Assembly (NCBI GenBank): GCA_026400375.1
Contig: JAPLPG010000239.1
Span: 1 to 64,000 of the forward strand
Source of the DNA: Novosphingobium sp.
Lineage (GTDB): Bacteria; Pseudomonadota; Alphaproteobacteria; Sphingomonadales; Sphingomonadaceae
Direction of reading: 5' to 3'
Length of the DNA: 64,000 bases
The notes beneath the pieces are model-generated. The model was not told where the DNA came from. It searched no databases and saw only the letters and a program-made list of their open reading frames with translations. Made by a program: the position numbers and the translations under genes. This document shows positions 52,870 to 60,903 of this stretch, piece after piece; position 1 is the stretch's first letter, and each line of letters starts with the position of its first letter.

Positions 52870-54863
52870 GCGCGGCAGAGGTCATCTACCCAGAACAGTT
52901 CGCGCAACCTGCAGCTGGGCCGAAGGAATGGTTTTCGGCTGCCGATCTTGCCGATCTGCGCCTGCCGGGCCTGCCTGCCGAAGTGCGTTCGGTGCAGCGT
53001 AGGGCGGTGGACGAACGCTGGGGCGAGCGCCGCAATCTGGCAGGCGAACTGCTGGCCCGCCCGCGCGGCGCGCGCGGCGGAGGGCTGGAGTTCCATCTGG
53101 AAGTGCTGCCGATTGCAGCGCGGCAGGAGCTGATCCGGCGCGGGATCAGCTCAGAAACCGCCGAAGCAGCGGCAGCACTGAGCGAAGCCGAAGAGCTTTG
53201 GGAATGGCTGGGCCATCAACCTGACAAGGTGCGTGCAGAAGCGCAGAAGCGCCTTGATGCGGTGAGCGAGGTCCACCTGCTGCACGGGCAAATGAAAGTG
53301 GCCAAGGGCATTGCCGTTCGCGAAGTGGCAGCCAAGCACCGCGTCAGCCAGGCCACGCTGTGGAACTGGTGCAAGGCGGTGATTGGTGTGGAGCGCAAGG
53401 ACTGGCTGCCTGCGCTGGCCCCGCGCCGCAAGGGTGGCGGCAAGGTTGCCGATATTCCCGACGAGCTGTGGCAGTTGTTCAAATCAGACTGGCTGCGGCT
53501 TAGCCAGCCTCCCATCGCTGCCAGTTACAAGGTGGTGAAGCGCCGGGCGAAGGCGATGGGCGTAACGCTGCCAAGCGTGCGCGCGTTTCAGCGCAGGATA
53601 GAGCGCGAGATCGACCCGTATGTGGTGATCCTTATGCGCGAAGGCCGGGAGTCGCTGGAACGCCACGTGCCATCGATCCGGCGCACGGTGACCGATATCA
53701 GCGTGATGGAATGGGTGAACATCGACGGACACGTGTTTGACGTGAAAGTGAAGCACCCTGACACCGGCAAGGATATCAGGCCAACGCTGGTGGCCATTCA
53801 GGACGTGCGCAGTTCAAAAATCCTCGCTTGGCGGGTGGGCGTGAGCGAAAGCGCGGCGACGGTGCGGTTGGTGTTTGCCGATTTGATCCGCGAGTGGGGC
53901 ATCCCCGCCGATATCATCTTGGACAATGGCCGTGGCTTTGCAGCGAAGTGGCTGACGGGCGGCGCATTGACGCGATACCGGTTCAAAATCCTGCCCGAAG
54001 ACCCGCAAGGGCTGCTGGTGCAGTTGGGCGTGAACATCCACTGGGCGACGCCGTTTCACGGTCAGGCCAAGCCGATTGAACGCGCCTGGGGCGACCTGTG
54101 CAACTACATTGCGAAGAGCGCCGAGGTGGACGGCGCGTACACCGGCAATTCCCCGGTCAACAAGCCCGCCAACTATGGCAGCCGCGTGATGGAGTGGGAT
54201 GAATTCTGCGCGCTGGTGGACCGGGAGATTGCCGAACACAACGCCAGTGAAGGTCGCGCGGGCCGTGATTACAAGGGCCGCAGCTTTGACCAGGTGTTTG
54301 CAGAAGGGTGGGCCGATGCGGCGGTCAAGCAACCGAGCCGCCAGCAGCTGCGCGACAGCCTGCTGGCCGTAGAGCGCAAGCGTGGCAATACCAAGGATGG
54401 CGAAATCAGCCTGTTTGGAAACCGATATTGGTCAACAGAGTGCCGCCAGATCGCGGGCAAGTATGTGACCGTGCGGTTTGACCCTGACGATCTGCACACT
54501 GAGGTCCATATCTATGGCGAGAACGGGGCCTACCTGTTCAGCGCGCCGGTCTTGGCAGACTACGGCTTCAAACAGACCGAAGGGTCCAAGGTTGTGCAGA
54601 AGCGCCGCGCGCATGTGCGGAAACTGGCGAAGACGATGGCGGAAGCACAGGAACTGCTCGATCCGTCCGAAGTGGCACGGATCAAGGCCGGTGTGCCGGT
54701 GGCTGAACCGAAAAGCGTGGGGAGGCCCGGCGCATCGATCGGCGTCATCACGCGCAAATCATCGGCAGTGCCGAAGCCCGAGCCGCATGCACCGGAAAAA
54801 CAAGTCAGAGCATCTGCATCAAGAGTTTTTGCCGCGCTGGGAAAGCCCCGGCTGGTGAAATGA
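52866..54863 (+). CDS. MuA-like DDE transposase
   Basis: 665 residues, close to MuA (663), with a TTG start coupled to the preceding stop. N-terminal DNA-binding HTH regions (residues ~20-70 and 131-175), integrase-core catalytic domain with D287 (VNIDGHVFD), D353 (IILDNGRGF) and E405 (KPIERAWGD); spacings 66 and 52 are near those of MuA. A beta-barrel-like region (YWSTECRQIAGKYVTVRFDPDDL) and a basic C-terminal tail that would contact the ATPase follow. It integrates and replicates the phage by transposition. Confidence 0.95.
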   Translation: MSAAEVIYPEQFAQPAAGPKEWFSAADLADLRLPGLPAEVRSVQRRAVDERWGERRNLAGELLARPRGARGGGLEFHLEVLPIAARQELIRRGISSETAEAAAALSEAEELWEWLGHQPDKVRAEAQKRLDAVSEVHLLHGQMKVAKGIAVREVAAKHRVSQATLWNWCKAVIGVERKDWLPALAPRRKGGGKVADIPDELWQLFKSDWLRLSQPPIAASYKVVKRRAKAMGVTLPSVRAFQRRIEREIDPYVVILMREGRESLERHVPSIRRTVTDISVMEWVNIDGHVFDVKVKHPDTGKDIRPTLVAIQDVRSSKILAWRVGVSESAATVRLVFADLIREWGIPADIILDNGRGFAAKWLTGGALTRYRFKILPEDPQGLLVQLGVNIHWATPFHGQAKPIERAWGDLCNYIAKSAEVDGAYTGNSPVNKPANYGSRVMEWDEFCALVDREIAEHNASEGRAGRDYKGRSFDQVFAEGWADAAVKQPSRQQLRDSLLAVERKRGNTKDGEISLFGNRYWSTECRQIAGKYVTVRFDPDDLHTEVHIYGENGAYLFSAPVLADYGFKQTEGSKVVQKRRAHVRKLAKTMAEAQELLDPSEVARIKAGVPVAEPKSVGRPGASIGVITRKSSAVPKPEPHAPEKQVRASASRVFAALGKPRLVK

Positions 54864-54935
54864 GTTGGTGCGCGGGGCGGCCTAGGAAACTGACCCCGCG
54901 CACCTGTCCCCCAAACAGAGACAGGAGTGTCTAGC

Positions 54936-55859
54936 ATGGAAGCGAGTACGGATAGAAACCCGTTTATCGAGGAACAGCGCCAGTGGCTGGTGCGGTTCAA
55001 GGAAGAGGCGGATTTCAGCTGGCCACAACTGGCCAAGCGGATCGGCAGGCCTGCGGGCACGCTGAGCCAGTTCGGCAGCGCCAAGGGTTACAACGGCGAC
55101 GAACTGGGCGTGGCCGAGAAAGTGAACGCCTTCCGCCAATCGCTTGAAAAGCAGCGTGCGCTGGCGGCGGAACTGCCCGAAGTGCCGGGATTTTTCCGCA
55201 CTGAAACGACAGACAGGCTGGAATACATGCTGCGGTTTGCGCAGATGGGACAGATGGTGGCGGCGGCGCTGGAAGCCGGATGCAGCAAGACTGAAACCGC
55301 GCAGGCCTATACCCGTAAAACGCCCAACGTGTTCTATGTAGAGCTGCGCAAATCCGCTGGCGTCACGAACAACATGCTCAAGATGGTGCTTGAGGCGATG
55401 GGCGTGAAAGACCCGAAGGGCGGCACGTTCGACATGTCTGCGCAGGTTTGCGAAATCCTGCGGAAATGCAGCAAGCCGCTGATCATCTTCGACGAAGCGC
55501 AGCATCTTACCGAGGCGTCGCTGGAAGAAATCCGCAGCTGGCCCGACACCCTCGACGGTGCCCGCGCCGCGATTACCGGGATCGCTTTCTTCGGCAACAT
55601 CGGCATTCTGCAGAAGCTGGCGCGCTATGCCCAGCTTTCGAGCCGCATCCGTCTGCGGCACGAACAGCGCACACCGATGCCTGCCGATATCGAGGCGCTG
55701 GCCGATGCGTGGGGTGTCAGCGACGAAGCGAGCCGGAAGCAGCTGCACGTCGTTTGCAGCCGTCTGGGCGGGCTGCGCACTGCGGAGGACGTGCCGCTCG
55801 CTCTCGACCATCTGGAAGACGCATGGGCGGAACTCGATTTCCGGGCGGTGGCAGCATGA
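54936..55859 (+). CDS. MuB-like transposition ATPase with unusual Walker A
   Basis: 307 residues from ATG 54,936 with AGGAG upstream. An N-terminal HTH (WPQLAKRIGRPAGTLSQFGSAKGYNG) is followed by an AAA ATPase: Walker A position ALEAGCSKTETA (112-123) lacks the usual glycine before the lysine, and Walker B is LIIFDEAQHL (182-191). A GIAFFGNI sensor-like motif and a C-terminal helical domain follow. MuB-type proteins coat target DNA and activate the transposase. Separated from the transposase by 72 bases. Confidence 0.88.
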   Translation: MEASTDRNPFIEEQRQWLVRFKEEADFSWPQLAKRIGRPAGTLSQFGSAKGYNGDELGVAEKVNAFRQSLEKQRALAAELPEVPGFFRTETTDRLEYMLRFAQMGQMVAAALEAGCSKTETAQAYTRKTPNVFYVELRKSAGVTNNMLKMVLEAMGVKDPKGGTFDMSAQVCEILRKCSKPLIIFDEAQHLTEASLEEIRSWPDTLDGARAAITGIAFFGNIGILQKLARYAQLSSRIRLRHEQRTPMPADIEALADAWGVSDEASRKQLHVVCSRLGGLRTAEDVPLALDHLEDAWAELDFRAVAA

Positions 55860-56299
55860 GCGGCCCCAAGATCGGAGTGCCGCTGATGGACGGCGTGGCC
55901 TCGCTCATGATGGATGCTCTCAGGCATGCTGCCGAACACGCTGCCGAACGCTGCGAGCACAACCTGACGGTTTCGGTGAGTCTGCGCCCCGGTGGCTTTG
56001 TGGTGATGGGCCGCGTGGAGCTTGCGCTGGTGGGCTATAACTACGAGTTGGCAGTGCCTTATGTCACGATGGAGGTTGAACCGACGGCGCTGCTCGTGGG
56101 GGTCGAGAAAGTCGCGGACTTGTTGCAAGAGCGTCGCCGTTCACTCGGAATGCTCACAGTGACCGTCTCGCCTGCTGGCCAAAAGCCTGAGGTTAACCTG
56201 ACTGAGCACAGTCACTGGAGCTATTTCGACAAGGCGGTGCGCGCGTTTGCCGTGCTGGCGATCGTGGTCTGCATTCCGCTGGCGGGAGGGCTGTTCTGA
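55856..56299 (+). CDS. Phage protein with C-terminal membrane segment, unknown
   Basis: 147 residues from ATG 55,856 (ATGA overlap). Central beta-rich part (NLTVSVSLRPGGFVVMGRVELALVGYNYELAVPYVTMEVEP) and one C-terminal transmembrane helix FDKAVRAFAVLAIVVCIPLAGGLF. Tail-anchored topology. No family recognised. Confidence 0.6.
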   Translation: MSGPKIGVPLMDGVASLMMDALRHAAEHAAERCEHNLTVSVSLRPGGFVVMGRVELALVGYNYELAVPYVTMEVEPTALLVGVEKVADLLQERRRSLGMLTVTVSPAGQKPEVNLTEHSHWSYFDKAVRAFAVLAIVVCIPLAGGLF

Positions 56300-56616
56300 T
56301 GGACATCAAGCCCAAGTTCACGCCTGGTCCCTATCGGATTGATGACCATTCTGACGATTGCTTCGAAATCGTCGGTCGGCCCACATGGCCTTGCACCCGC
56401 TTCGGAGTGAAGGGCGAATGGGGGATTGCGAGAACCGACGATCTGATGTGCGATTACCCCGAAGAAGCAGCTGCGAATGCGCGCCTTTTGGCAGCATCGC
56501 ACCAACTCTTTTGGTTTGTTGCAGCGGTCGCCAAGAAAAATCCTGTGTTCGCGAATTCGCGCGAAAAGGAGCGCATTGCGGAAGCGCGTCGCCTGATCAA
56601 ACAGGTGCTATCATGA
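56299..56616 (+). CDS. Phage protein, unknown
   Basis: 105 residues. Starts MDIKPKFTPGPYRID and has the pattern FTPGPYxxx...ANARLLAASHQL common to small phage proteins of unknown function. No membrane segment. Shares a base with each neighbour's start or stop. Confidence 0.65.
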   Translation: MDIKPKFTPGPYRIDDHSDDCFEIVGRPTWPCTRFGVKGEWGIARTDDLMCDYPEEAAANARLLAASHQLFWFVAAVAKKNPVFANSREKERIAEARRLIKQVLS

Positions 56617-57029
56617 TCGGCGGCGCACCCTTCTGGCGGGATGGCGATCAGCGCCAGTCTTCGCTGCCCGCGCTACGGCCTGTTGCCGACAGGCCGGTGT
56701 GGGTTTCGCCTTCGCGCGTGATCGCGTTTGTCTGCCTGTTCTACCGGATCGAGGAAGCGGCGTTCTTTGCGCATCGCCGTGCCGACGAACTGGTGGCGGC
56801 GCGGGCGCTGGTGGTGTGGCTGTTGCGGCAGGTTCCGGCACAGCCGATGAACTATTGCCAGATTGGCCGCGCCATCGAGCGGGACCGCACCAGCGTGATG
56901 CACCTGCACAAGCATGTAATCCGGCTGCGACTGCAGGACCGCGCGTTCAAGCGCGTGGCCGAGGCCATGCGGTTCCACTTCACGCACATCTATTCCCATA
57001 TCGGAGGGCCTGATCATGCCAGCCTTTAA
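56613..57029 (+). CDS. DnaA domain IV-like HTH protein of the prophage
   Basis: 138 residues from ATG 56,613. The C-terminal half VSPSRVIAFVCLFYRIEEAAF...MNYCQIGRAIERDRTSVMHLHKHVIRLRLQD resembles the DNA-binding domain of DnaA (IGRxxxRDxTSVxHxxxxV) without an ATPase domain. Similar proteins occur in phage early operons. It could bind DnaA boxes of the host or an internal site; the role is not established. Confidence 0.75.
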   Translation: MIGGAPFWRDGDQRQSSLPALRPVADRPVWVSPSRVIAFVCLFYRIEEAAFFAHRRADELVAARALVVWLLRQVPAQPMNYCQIGRAIERDRTSVMHLHKHVIRLRLQDRAFKRVAEAMRFHFTHIYSHIGGPDHASL

Positions 57030-57729
57030 TGCAGTGCAGGCCGCGCCTGCCAAGTTCGACGCATCGCAGCGCCGCCGCAGGTCGATGCTGGCGAAGGTTC
57101 ATATCGCCATCAAAGACCTGCGCATGGCCGAAGACGATTATCAGCAGATCGTCTTCGACAAGACAGGCAAGACGAGCCTTGAGGGTGCAACCGAGGCCCA
57201 GATCGGCAAGGTGCTCGACGTGATGAAAGCCAAGGGGTTCAAGCCGCTTCCGGGCAAAAACAAGGTGGCGACGCATCCGATGGCGCTGAAGGCGCGGGCA
57301 ATGTGGGAGTCGCTGTATCATCTGGGGGCGATCCGCAATCCGGCCTATGAGGCGCTGGAAGGCTGGGCGTGTCAACGGTTGGGTTGCGCCAAGCTGCAGT
57401 GGGCGAGGCAATCCGATGCCACCCGGATCATCGAGCCGCTGAAGGACTGGGCAAAGCGCGAAGGCTGGTTGCAACACAATCCGGCCACGGGACGAGCCTT
57501 GAGCCCGATCGAACTGAGAGCTTCGCTGTGCAGTGCCATCCTGCTCAAGTTGAAGGACGAAGGCGTGGTGCCGGGTGACTGGCTGTTGCACCATGCCGCA
57601 TGGCAGCTTTGCGGCATCGAGAACGCCAAGGCCGATCCGTGGACGGCCAGCGACTACGACCGCCTTGCCGCTGCACTGGGTGACAGGCTGCGTGCGCACA
57701 AAGCTGCAACAGGAGGTGCCCGTGGCTAA
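57016..57729 (+). CDS. gemA: GemA family regulatory protein (DUF1018)
   Basis: 237 residues. RRSMLAKVHIAIKDLRMAEDDYQQIVFDKTGKTSLEGATEAQIGKVLDVMKAKGFKP is the GemA/Mu gp16 signature (IHIAKKQLGLDDDTYRxxL...S-x-M). In Mu, GemA modulates host gene expression and DNA supercoiling. A C-terminal half with W-rich helices makes it longer than Mu GemA. Follows the DnaA-like gene with a 14-base overlap. Confidence 0.85.
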   Translation: MPAFNAVQAAPAKFDASQRRRRSMLAKVHIAIKDLRMAEDDYQQIVFDKTGKTSLEGATEAQIGKVLDVMKAKGFKPLPGKNKVATHPMALKARAMWESLYHLGAIRNPAYEALEGWACQRLGCAKLQWARQSDATRIIEPLKDWAKREGWLQHNPATGRALSPIELRASLCSAILLKLKDEGVVPGDWLLHHAAWQLCGIENAKADPWTASDYDRLAAALGDRLRAHKAATGGARG

Positions 57730-57946
57730 GATCGCAACTGCATTCGCCGACAATCGCGGTAACCTGCATCCGACGGCTGAGGCTGCGGTTCTTGCAGACC
57801 TGACCGTGATCCTTGGCCGCGTTGGCGCAGAAAGTTCGCTGACTGCCGGGCTTGCCCAGCGCATCATCGAGAAGCGCGCCGACATCGAGGCGGTGTTTGC
57901 CGACCTCGACGCAATGACGGGAGGCGAACATGCGCAAGCAGCGTAG
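57722..57946 (+). CDS. Small phage protein, unknown
   Basis: 74 residues from GTG 57,722, overlapping gemA by 8 bases. Helical, VLADLTVILGRVGAESSLTAGLAQRIIEKRADIEAVFADLDAMTG. No recognised domain. The track start lies inside gemA. Confidence 0.55.
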   Translation: MAKIATAFADNRGNLHPTAEAAVLADLTVILGRVGAESSLTAGLAQRIIEKRADIEAVFADLDAMTGGEHAQAA

Positions 57947-58055
57947 CCCCGAGTATCGGGCTTTCAAGCGCCGCATCTGGATGTGCATCTATGCTTTCGT
58001 GCTGCTGGAGCTGATCGCCATCGGCGGCATTTTGCATCTTGGGGGCGTGCTGTGA
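57930..58055 (+). CDS. 41-residue single-span membrane protein (not in the ORF track)
   Basis: MRKQRSPEYRAFKRRIWMCI begins a 41-residue frame: a strongly basic N-terminus followed by one transmembrane helix (YAFVLLELIAIGGILHLGGVL). It overlaps the preceding gene by 17 bases, has GGAGGCGA upstream and overlaps the GTG of the next gene (GTGA). The tight packing supports that it is real. Unknown function. Confidence 0.6.
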   Translation: MRKQRSPEYRAFKRRIWMCIYAFVLLELIAIGGILHLGGVL

Positions 58056-58351
58056 CGCGCCCGGTGAAGCACAAGCCGGTAGAGATATCGAACCATGCCA
58101 TGATGCGCTGGCTGGAGCGCAGTGGTGTGGTCGATATCGAGGCAATGCGCACGGCATTGTCTGCGGCGCTGGATCGGGCGGTTGCAGCCAGCGCGGCAAT
58201 CGGCGGCGGCGAATGTCTGATCCTGTCGAATGGGCTGGTTTATGTCGTGAGGGACAATGTGCTGATCACGGTTGTTCCTGACAACGGGCGAGGAAAGCAC
58301 GCGCGCAATTTTACCCATCATGCCAACCGCCCGACCAACGGAAACGTGTGA
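58052..58351 (+). CDS. Phage protein, unknown
   Basis: 99 residues from GTG 58,052. EISNHAMMRWLERSGVVDIEAMRTALSAALDRAVAASAAIGGGECLILSNGLVYVVRDNVLITVVPD has the pattern of small beta-alpha proteins (HAxxRxxER...Y.V.D..L.TV.P) related to DUF4258/toxin-like folds, but I cannot confirm a family. Located between gemA and the Mor-like gene. Confidence 0.6.
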   Translation: MTRPVKHKPVEISNHAMMRWLERSGVVDIEAMRTALSAALDRAVAASAAIGGGECLILSNGLVYVVRDNVLITVVPDNGRGKHARNFTHHANRPTNGNV

Positions 58352-58725
58352 TGGATGAAGGGCGGCTTACCATCCAGCTACAGGCAATCCTGGGCATGGA
58401 AGGCTACGTCCGTTTTTGCCAGGCGCTGGGCGGCACGCGCGTTTATGTCTCGCACCGTTTCAGTGATGATCACGCCGCCGTGGAAGCGGTGGGCCGGGAA
58501 AAGGCTGACAAGCTTTCACGTGCCATGGCACCGGCCACGATCCGCGTCCCGCTCGCCCGGCGCGAACGGGCGCTGTTCTATCGCAATTTAGGCCTGTCTG
58601 ACGCCAAGATTGCCCTGCAGCTGGGCATCACCGAAAACGGCGTGGGCAAGTTGTTCAAACGAGAGCCGGACTTGCCAGACCGGCCCGGATCGGCCAAGAA
58701 CGGGGCGCAGCTAAGCCTGTTCTAG
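58351..58725 (+). CDS. HTH protein, candidate Mor-like middle/late activator
   Basis: 124 residues. The C-terminal half RVPLARRERALFYRNLGLSDAKIALQLGITENGVGKLFKREP is an HTH with the layout of the Mor/C activator family; the N-terminal half IQLQAILGMEGYVRFCQALGGTRVYVSHRF fits the dimerisation region of Mor. It is the last early gene, followed by a terminator and then the lysis genes, the place Mor or C occupies in Mu. Confidence 0.7.
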   Translation: MDEGRLTIQLQAILGMEGYVRFCQALGGTRVYVSHRFSDDHAAVEAVGREKADKLSRAMAPATIRVPLARRERALFYRNLGLSDAKIALQLGITENGVGKLFKREPDLPDRPGSAKNGAQLSLF

Positions 58726-58744
58726 TGCGCTAACAGGACTTCAG

Positions 58745-58769
58745 GCCCGCTTCGGCGGGCATATTTTTT
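58745..58769 (+). terminator. Intrinsic terminator closing the prophage early operon
   Basis: GCCCGC-TTCG-GCGGGC followed by ATATTTTTTG, with an extra-stable UUCG tetraloop. Lies 20 bases after the Mor-like gene. Confidence 0.88.
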
Positions 58770-58862
58770 GCCCCCCACAGACGCGACAGTCGGCCTATCG
58801 AAGGGGCTGGCGGCAGGACTTGCGACGCTGGCCCCGATCCAGATTTGGACGGGGTTCGGGCC
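58770..58862 (+). promoter_or_regulatory. Likely middle/late promoter region before the lysis genes
   Basis: 93 bases between the early terminator and the lysozyme gene. No good sigma-70 -35/-10 pair is visible, as expected for an activator-dependent promoter; CGACAGTCGGCCTATCG is a small imperfect palindrome that could be the activator site. Placement is inference. Confidence 0.35.
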
Positions 58863-59432
58863 ATGACGGCGAATGTGAACAAGCTGATCGACCGGGTGAT
58901 CGGTGTGGAGGGTGGATACGTCAACCATCCTGCCGACCGGGGTGGCGAGACGATCTGGGGTATCACCGCGCAGGTCGCCCGCGCCTATGGCTACACCGGG
59001 CCGATGCGCACCATGCCGCGCCCGATCGCCGCAGACATCTATCGAAAGCGCTTTTGGGATGAGCCGGGCCTTGCCCGTGTGGCCGACCATGCGCCGCGCC
59101 TTGCCGCTGAACTGTTCGATACGGGCGTGAACATGGGCACCAGCGTGCCCGGCCAGTTCCTGCAGCGCGTGCTGAACGTGATGAACCGGCAGGGGCGCGA
59201 CTATCCCGACATTCCGGTTGACGGGCGCATCGGCACGATGACCATCGCTTCGCTGCGCGCCTTCTTAAGCGTGCGGGGAGCGCCCGGTGAGGAGGTTCTC
59301 ATCAAGGCCTGCGAGGCGCTGCAGGGCGCACGCTACATCGGCATTGCCGAGGGCCGCGATAGCCAGGAAGCGTTCGTCTATGGCTGGATGGCACATCGCG
59401 TGGGCAACACCATGCAGGGTGCCGCCAAGTGA
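58863..59432 (+). CDS. Endolysin, glycoside hydrolase family 108 (N-acetylmuramidase)
   Basis: 189 residues from ATG 58,863. GH108 catalytic motif VEGGYVNHPADRGGETIWGIT with Glu16, followed by YRKRFWDEPGL, LFDTGVNMG and a peptidoglycan-binding 3 domain (VDGRIGTMTIASLRAFL). It cuts the glycan strand at the end of the lytic cycle. No signal peptide, so it depends on the adjacent holin. Confidence 0.93.
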   Translation: MTANVNKLIDRVIGVEGGYVNHPADRGGETIWGITAQVARAYGYTGPMRTMPRPIAADIYRKRFWDEPGLARVADHAPRLAAELFDTGVNMGTSVPGQFLQRVLNVMNRQGRDYPDIPVDGRIGTMTIASLRAFLSVRGAPGEEVLIKACEALQGARYIGIAEGRDSQEAFVYGWMAHRVGNTMQGAAK

Positions 59433-59722
59433 CGTTCTGGGACTGGCTCTACAAGGTTGGCCCAGGCTGGCCTTCGCAGCGCGGGTGGTATGCGCTGGCG
59501 CTGTGCCTGCAGACCAGCGTCATCGTCGTCATGCTGGCGCTTTACCCGGAACTTAGCAGCAATGAGTTCTTCAAGGTCATTGCCAATGCTGTGATCGTGA
59601 CGGGCTGGGTCGGCTACGCCGTGGCAGGCCGCGACAATACCGTTGACCGCGAACAGGTGGGCAAGGCCCAGGACATTGCCGCCAAGCTGCTCGATCAGCA
59701 GCGGACGGGAGGCGCGGCATGA
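59429..59722 (+). CDS. Putative holin
   Basis: 97 residues from GTG 59,429 (GTGA overlap). Two transmembrane helices (WYALALCLQTSVIVVMLALY and FFKVIANAVIVTGWVGYAVAG) and a charged C-terminal tail. The position between endolysin and spanin genes supports a holin. No family identified by sequence alone. Confidence 0.75.
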   Translation: MTFWDWLYKVGPGWPSQRGWYALALCLQTSVIVVMLALYPELSSNEFFKVIANAVIVTGWVGYAVAGRDNTVDREQVGKAQDIAAKLLDQQRTGGAA

Positions 59723-60336
59723 TCCGGGTTCTGAGAGGCCTGTGGCGCGGCGCGGGCATGAAGCCGATCCTTGGGCTGATTGGCATCATCGTGCTGCAGG
59801 CCGTGGCGATCTGGGCGATCACCGGCCAACGGACCCGGTTGCAACGCTGGCAGGACGATGTCGCGCAGGCCACGCGCGATGCCGCCGATCATCCCAAGCT
59901 GGCGACCAGCGCCGTGCCTCAGCAAATCCGCAATCTTGGCACTGCCATCACAAAAACGCGCAGCGCCATGTGGCAGGCCAAGGCCGAGGCCACGGCGGCA
60001 AAGCTGGCAGCTGACACAGCCAATGAAGCCCGCAGAAAGGATGCTGACTATGCGCTTTCCCCCGAACTGGAGCGCGGTTTGCGCCATGCCGATGCTTATG
60101 CTCGCGCTCAGCCTGTCACTGGCAGGATGCAGTGTGTTGCGCGAACCGGCGAAGTCGATCGAGGTGACGACAGGCGCGGCGATCTGCCCGGCACCGCCGA
60201 TCCCACCTCGGTCGCTGACGGACCCGGTGCCGAACCTGCCCTGGTATTCGTCCCCCGATCCGCGATCGACACCTGCACAACGTTGAAAGTCCGGCTCGAC
60301 AATGCCCATGACTGGGCAGTTGGTCGCGGCCAGTGA
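59719..60336 (+). CDS. Rz-like inner-membrane spanin
   Basis: 205 residues. One N-terminal transmembrane helix (ILGLIGIIVLQAVAIWAI) and a long periplasmic helical domain (TRLQRWQDDVAQATRD...ITKTRSAMWQAKAEATAAKLAADTANEARRKDADYA), as in i-spanins. Overlaps the holin (ATGA). A second gene, Rz1, is nested in another frame in its 3' half. Joins inner and outer membranes for lysis. Confidence 0.8.
   Translation: MIRVLRGLWRGAGMKPILGLIGIIVLQAVAIWAITGQRTRLQRWQDDVAQATRDAADHPKLATSAVPQQIRNLGTAITKTRSAMWQAKAEATAAKLAADTANEARRKDADYALSPELERGLRHADAYARAQPVTGRMQCVARTGEVDRGDDRRGDLPGTADPTSVADGPGAEPALVFVPRSAIDTCTTLKVRLDNAHDWAVGRGQ
60050..60286 (+). CDS. Rz1-like outer-membrane spanin lipoprotein, nested within Rz
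   Basis: 78 residues wholly inside the Rz gene in the +1-shifted frame. AAAGG precedes the ATG by 9 bases. Signal peptide with lipobox LSLAGC (lipidated Cys27), then a short proline-rich mature part (CPAPPIPPRSLTDPVPNLPWYSSPDP). This is the hallmark of an embedded Rz1. Earlier in-frame ATGs at 60,041 and 60,023 are possible but have no good ribosome binding site. Confidence 0.8.
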   Translation: MRFPPNWSAVCAMPMLMLALSLSLAGCSVLREPAKSIEVTTGAAICPAPPIPPRSLTDPVPNLPWYSSPDPRSTPAQR

Positions 60337-60563
60337 GAGTAACCGAACGCATGATCGAGGCGGCTGCCGAAATGGTGGACCGCGAGCGTGACAACGAGAT
60401 TGCCCGCATTCAGGCCGAGCTTGCCGAAGAGGGCGAAGACTTCTGCATCGAGTGTGACGATCCGATCACGCCTGCCCGCAAGGCGGCGCTGCCTTCGGCG
60501 GAGCGGTGCATCCATTGCCAGGCAGAACATGAAAGGAAGGCGCGTGCAGCTCGCCACGGTTAG
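60333..60563 (+). CDS. TraR/DksA-type C4 zinc finger protein
   Basis: 76 residues from GTG 60,333 (GTGA overlap). An N-terminal helix (RMIEAAAEMVDRERDNEIARIQAEL) and a C4 finger with C38, C41, C59 and C62 (CIECDDPITPARKAALPSAERCIHCQ), as in TraR. TraR-like phage proteins bind in the RNA polymerase secondary channel and can mimic DksA with ppGpp. Common in this place in Mu-like phages. Confidence 0.88.
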   Translation: MRVTERMIEAAAEMVDRERDNEIARIQAELAEEGEDFCIECDDPITPARKAALPSAERCIHCQAEHERKARAARHG

Positions 60564-60903
60564 TCAATGGGTTTCGATTGTGGCGCTGCTGATTAGCATC
60601 GGCAATGTTTTGTGGGCGTGGTTCTCTCGCCCGGCGCGCGATCTGGGCACCCGCCTTGATCAGCACCGCACCGAAACCGACAAGCGGTTCGATGAAACCG
60701 AGATGCGGATCGATACCGCCTATGAGGGGCTTAAAGGCCACGACCGGCGCATCCAGCGGGTTGAGGACGATCTGCGCCACTTCCCGACGAAGGACGATCT
60801 GCAGGAGCTGGAGGTCAAGGTGATCGCCATCAAGACCGAGCTGGATATCGTGGCCAAGGTGGTTGGCCGGATCGACGATTTTTTGCGGAGCACGAAACCG
60901 TGA
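60544..60903 (+). CDS. DUF2730 family phage protein
   Basis: 119 residues from GTG 60,544. One N-terminal transmembrane helix (VSIVALLISIGNVLWAWFS), then a long coiled coil (DLGTRLDQHRTETDKRFDETEMRIDTAYEGLKGHDRRIQRVEDDLRHFP). This matches DUF2730, a family found next to the packaging genes of Mu-like phages. Function unknown. The track start is within the TraR-like gene. Confidence 0.78.
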   Translation: MQLATVSQWVSIVALLISIGNVLWAWFSRPARDLGTRLDQHRTETDKRFDETEMRIDTAYEGLKGHDRRIQRVEDDLRHFPTKDDLQELEVKVIAIKTELDIVAKVVGRIDDFLRSTKP

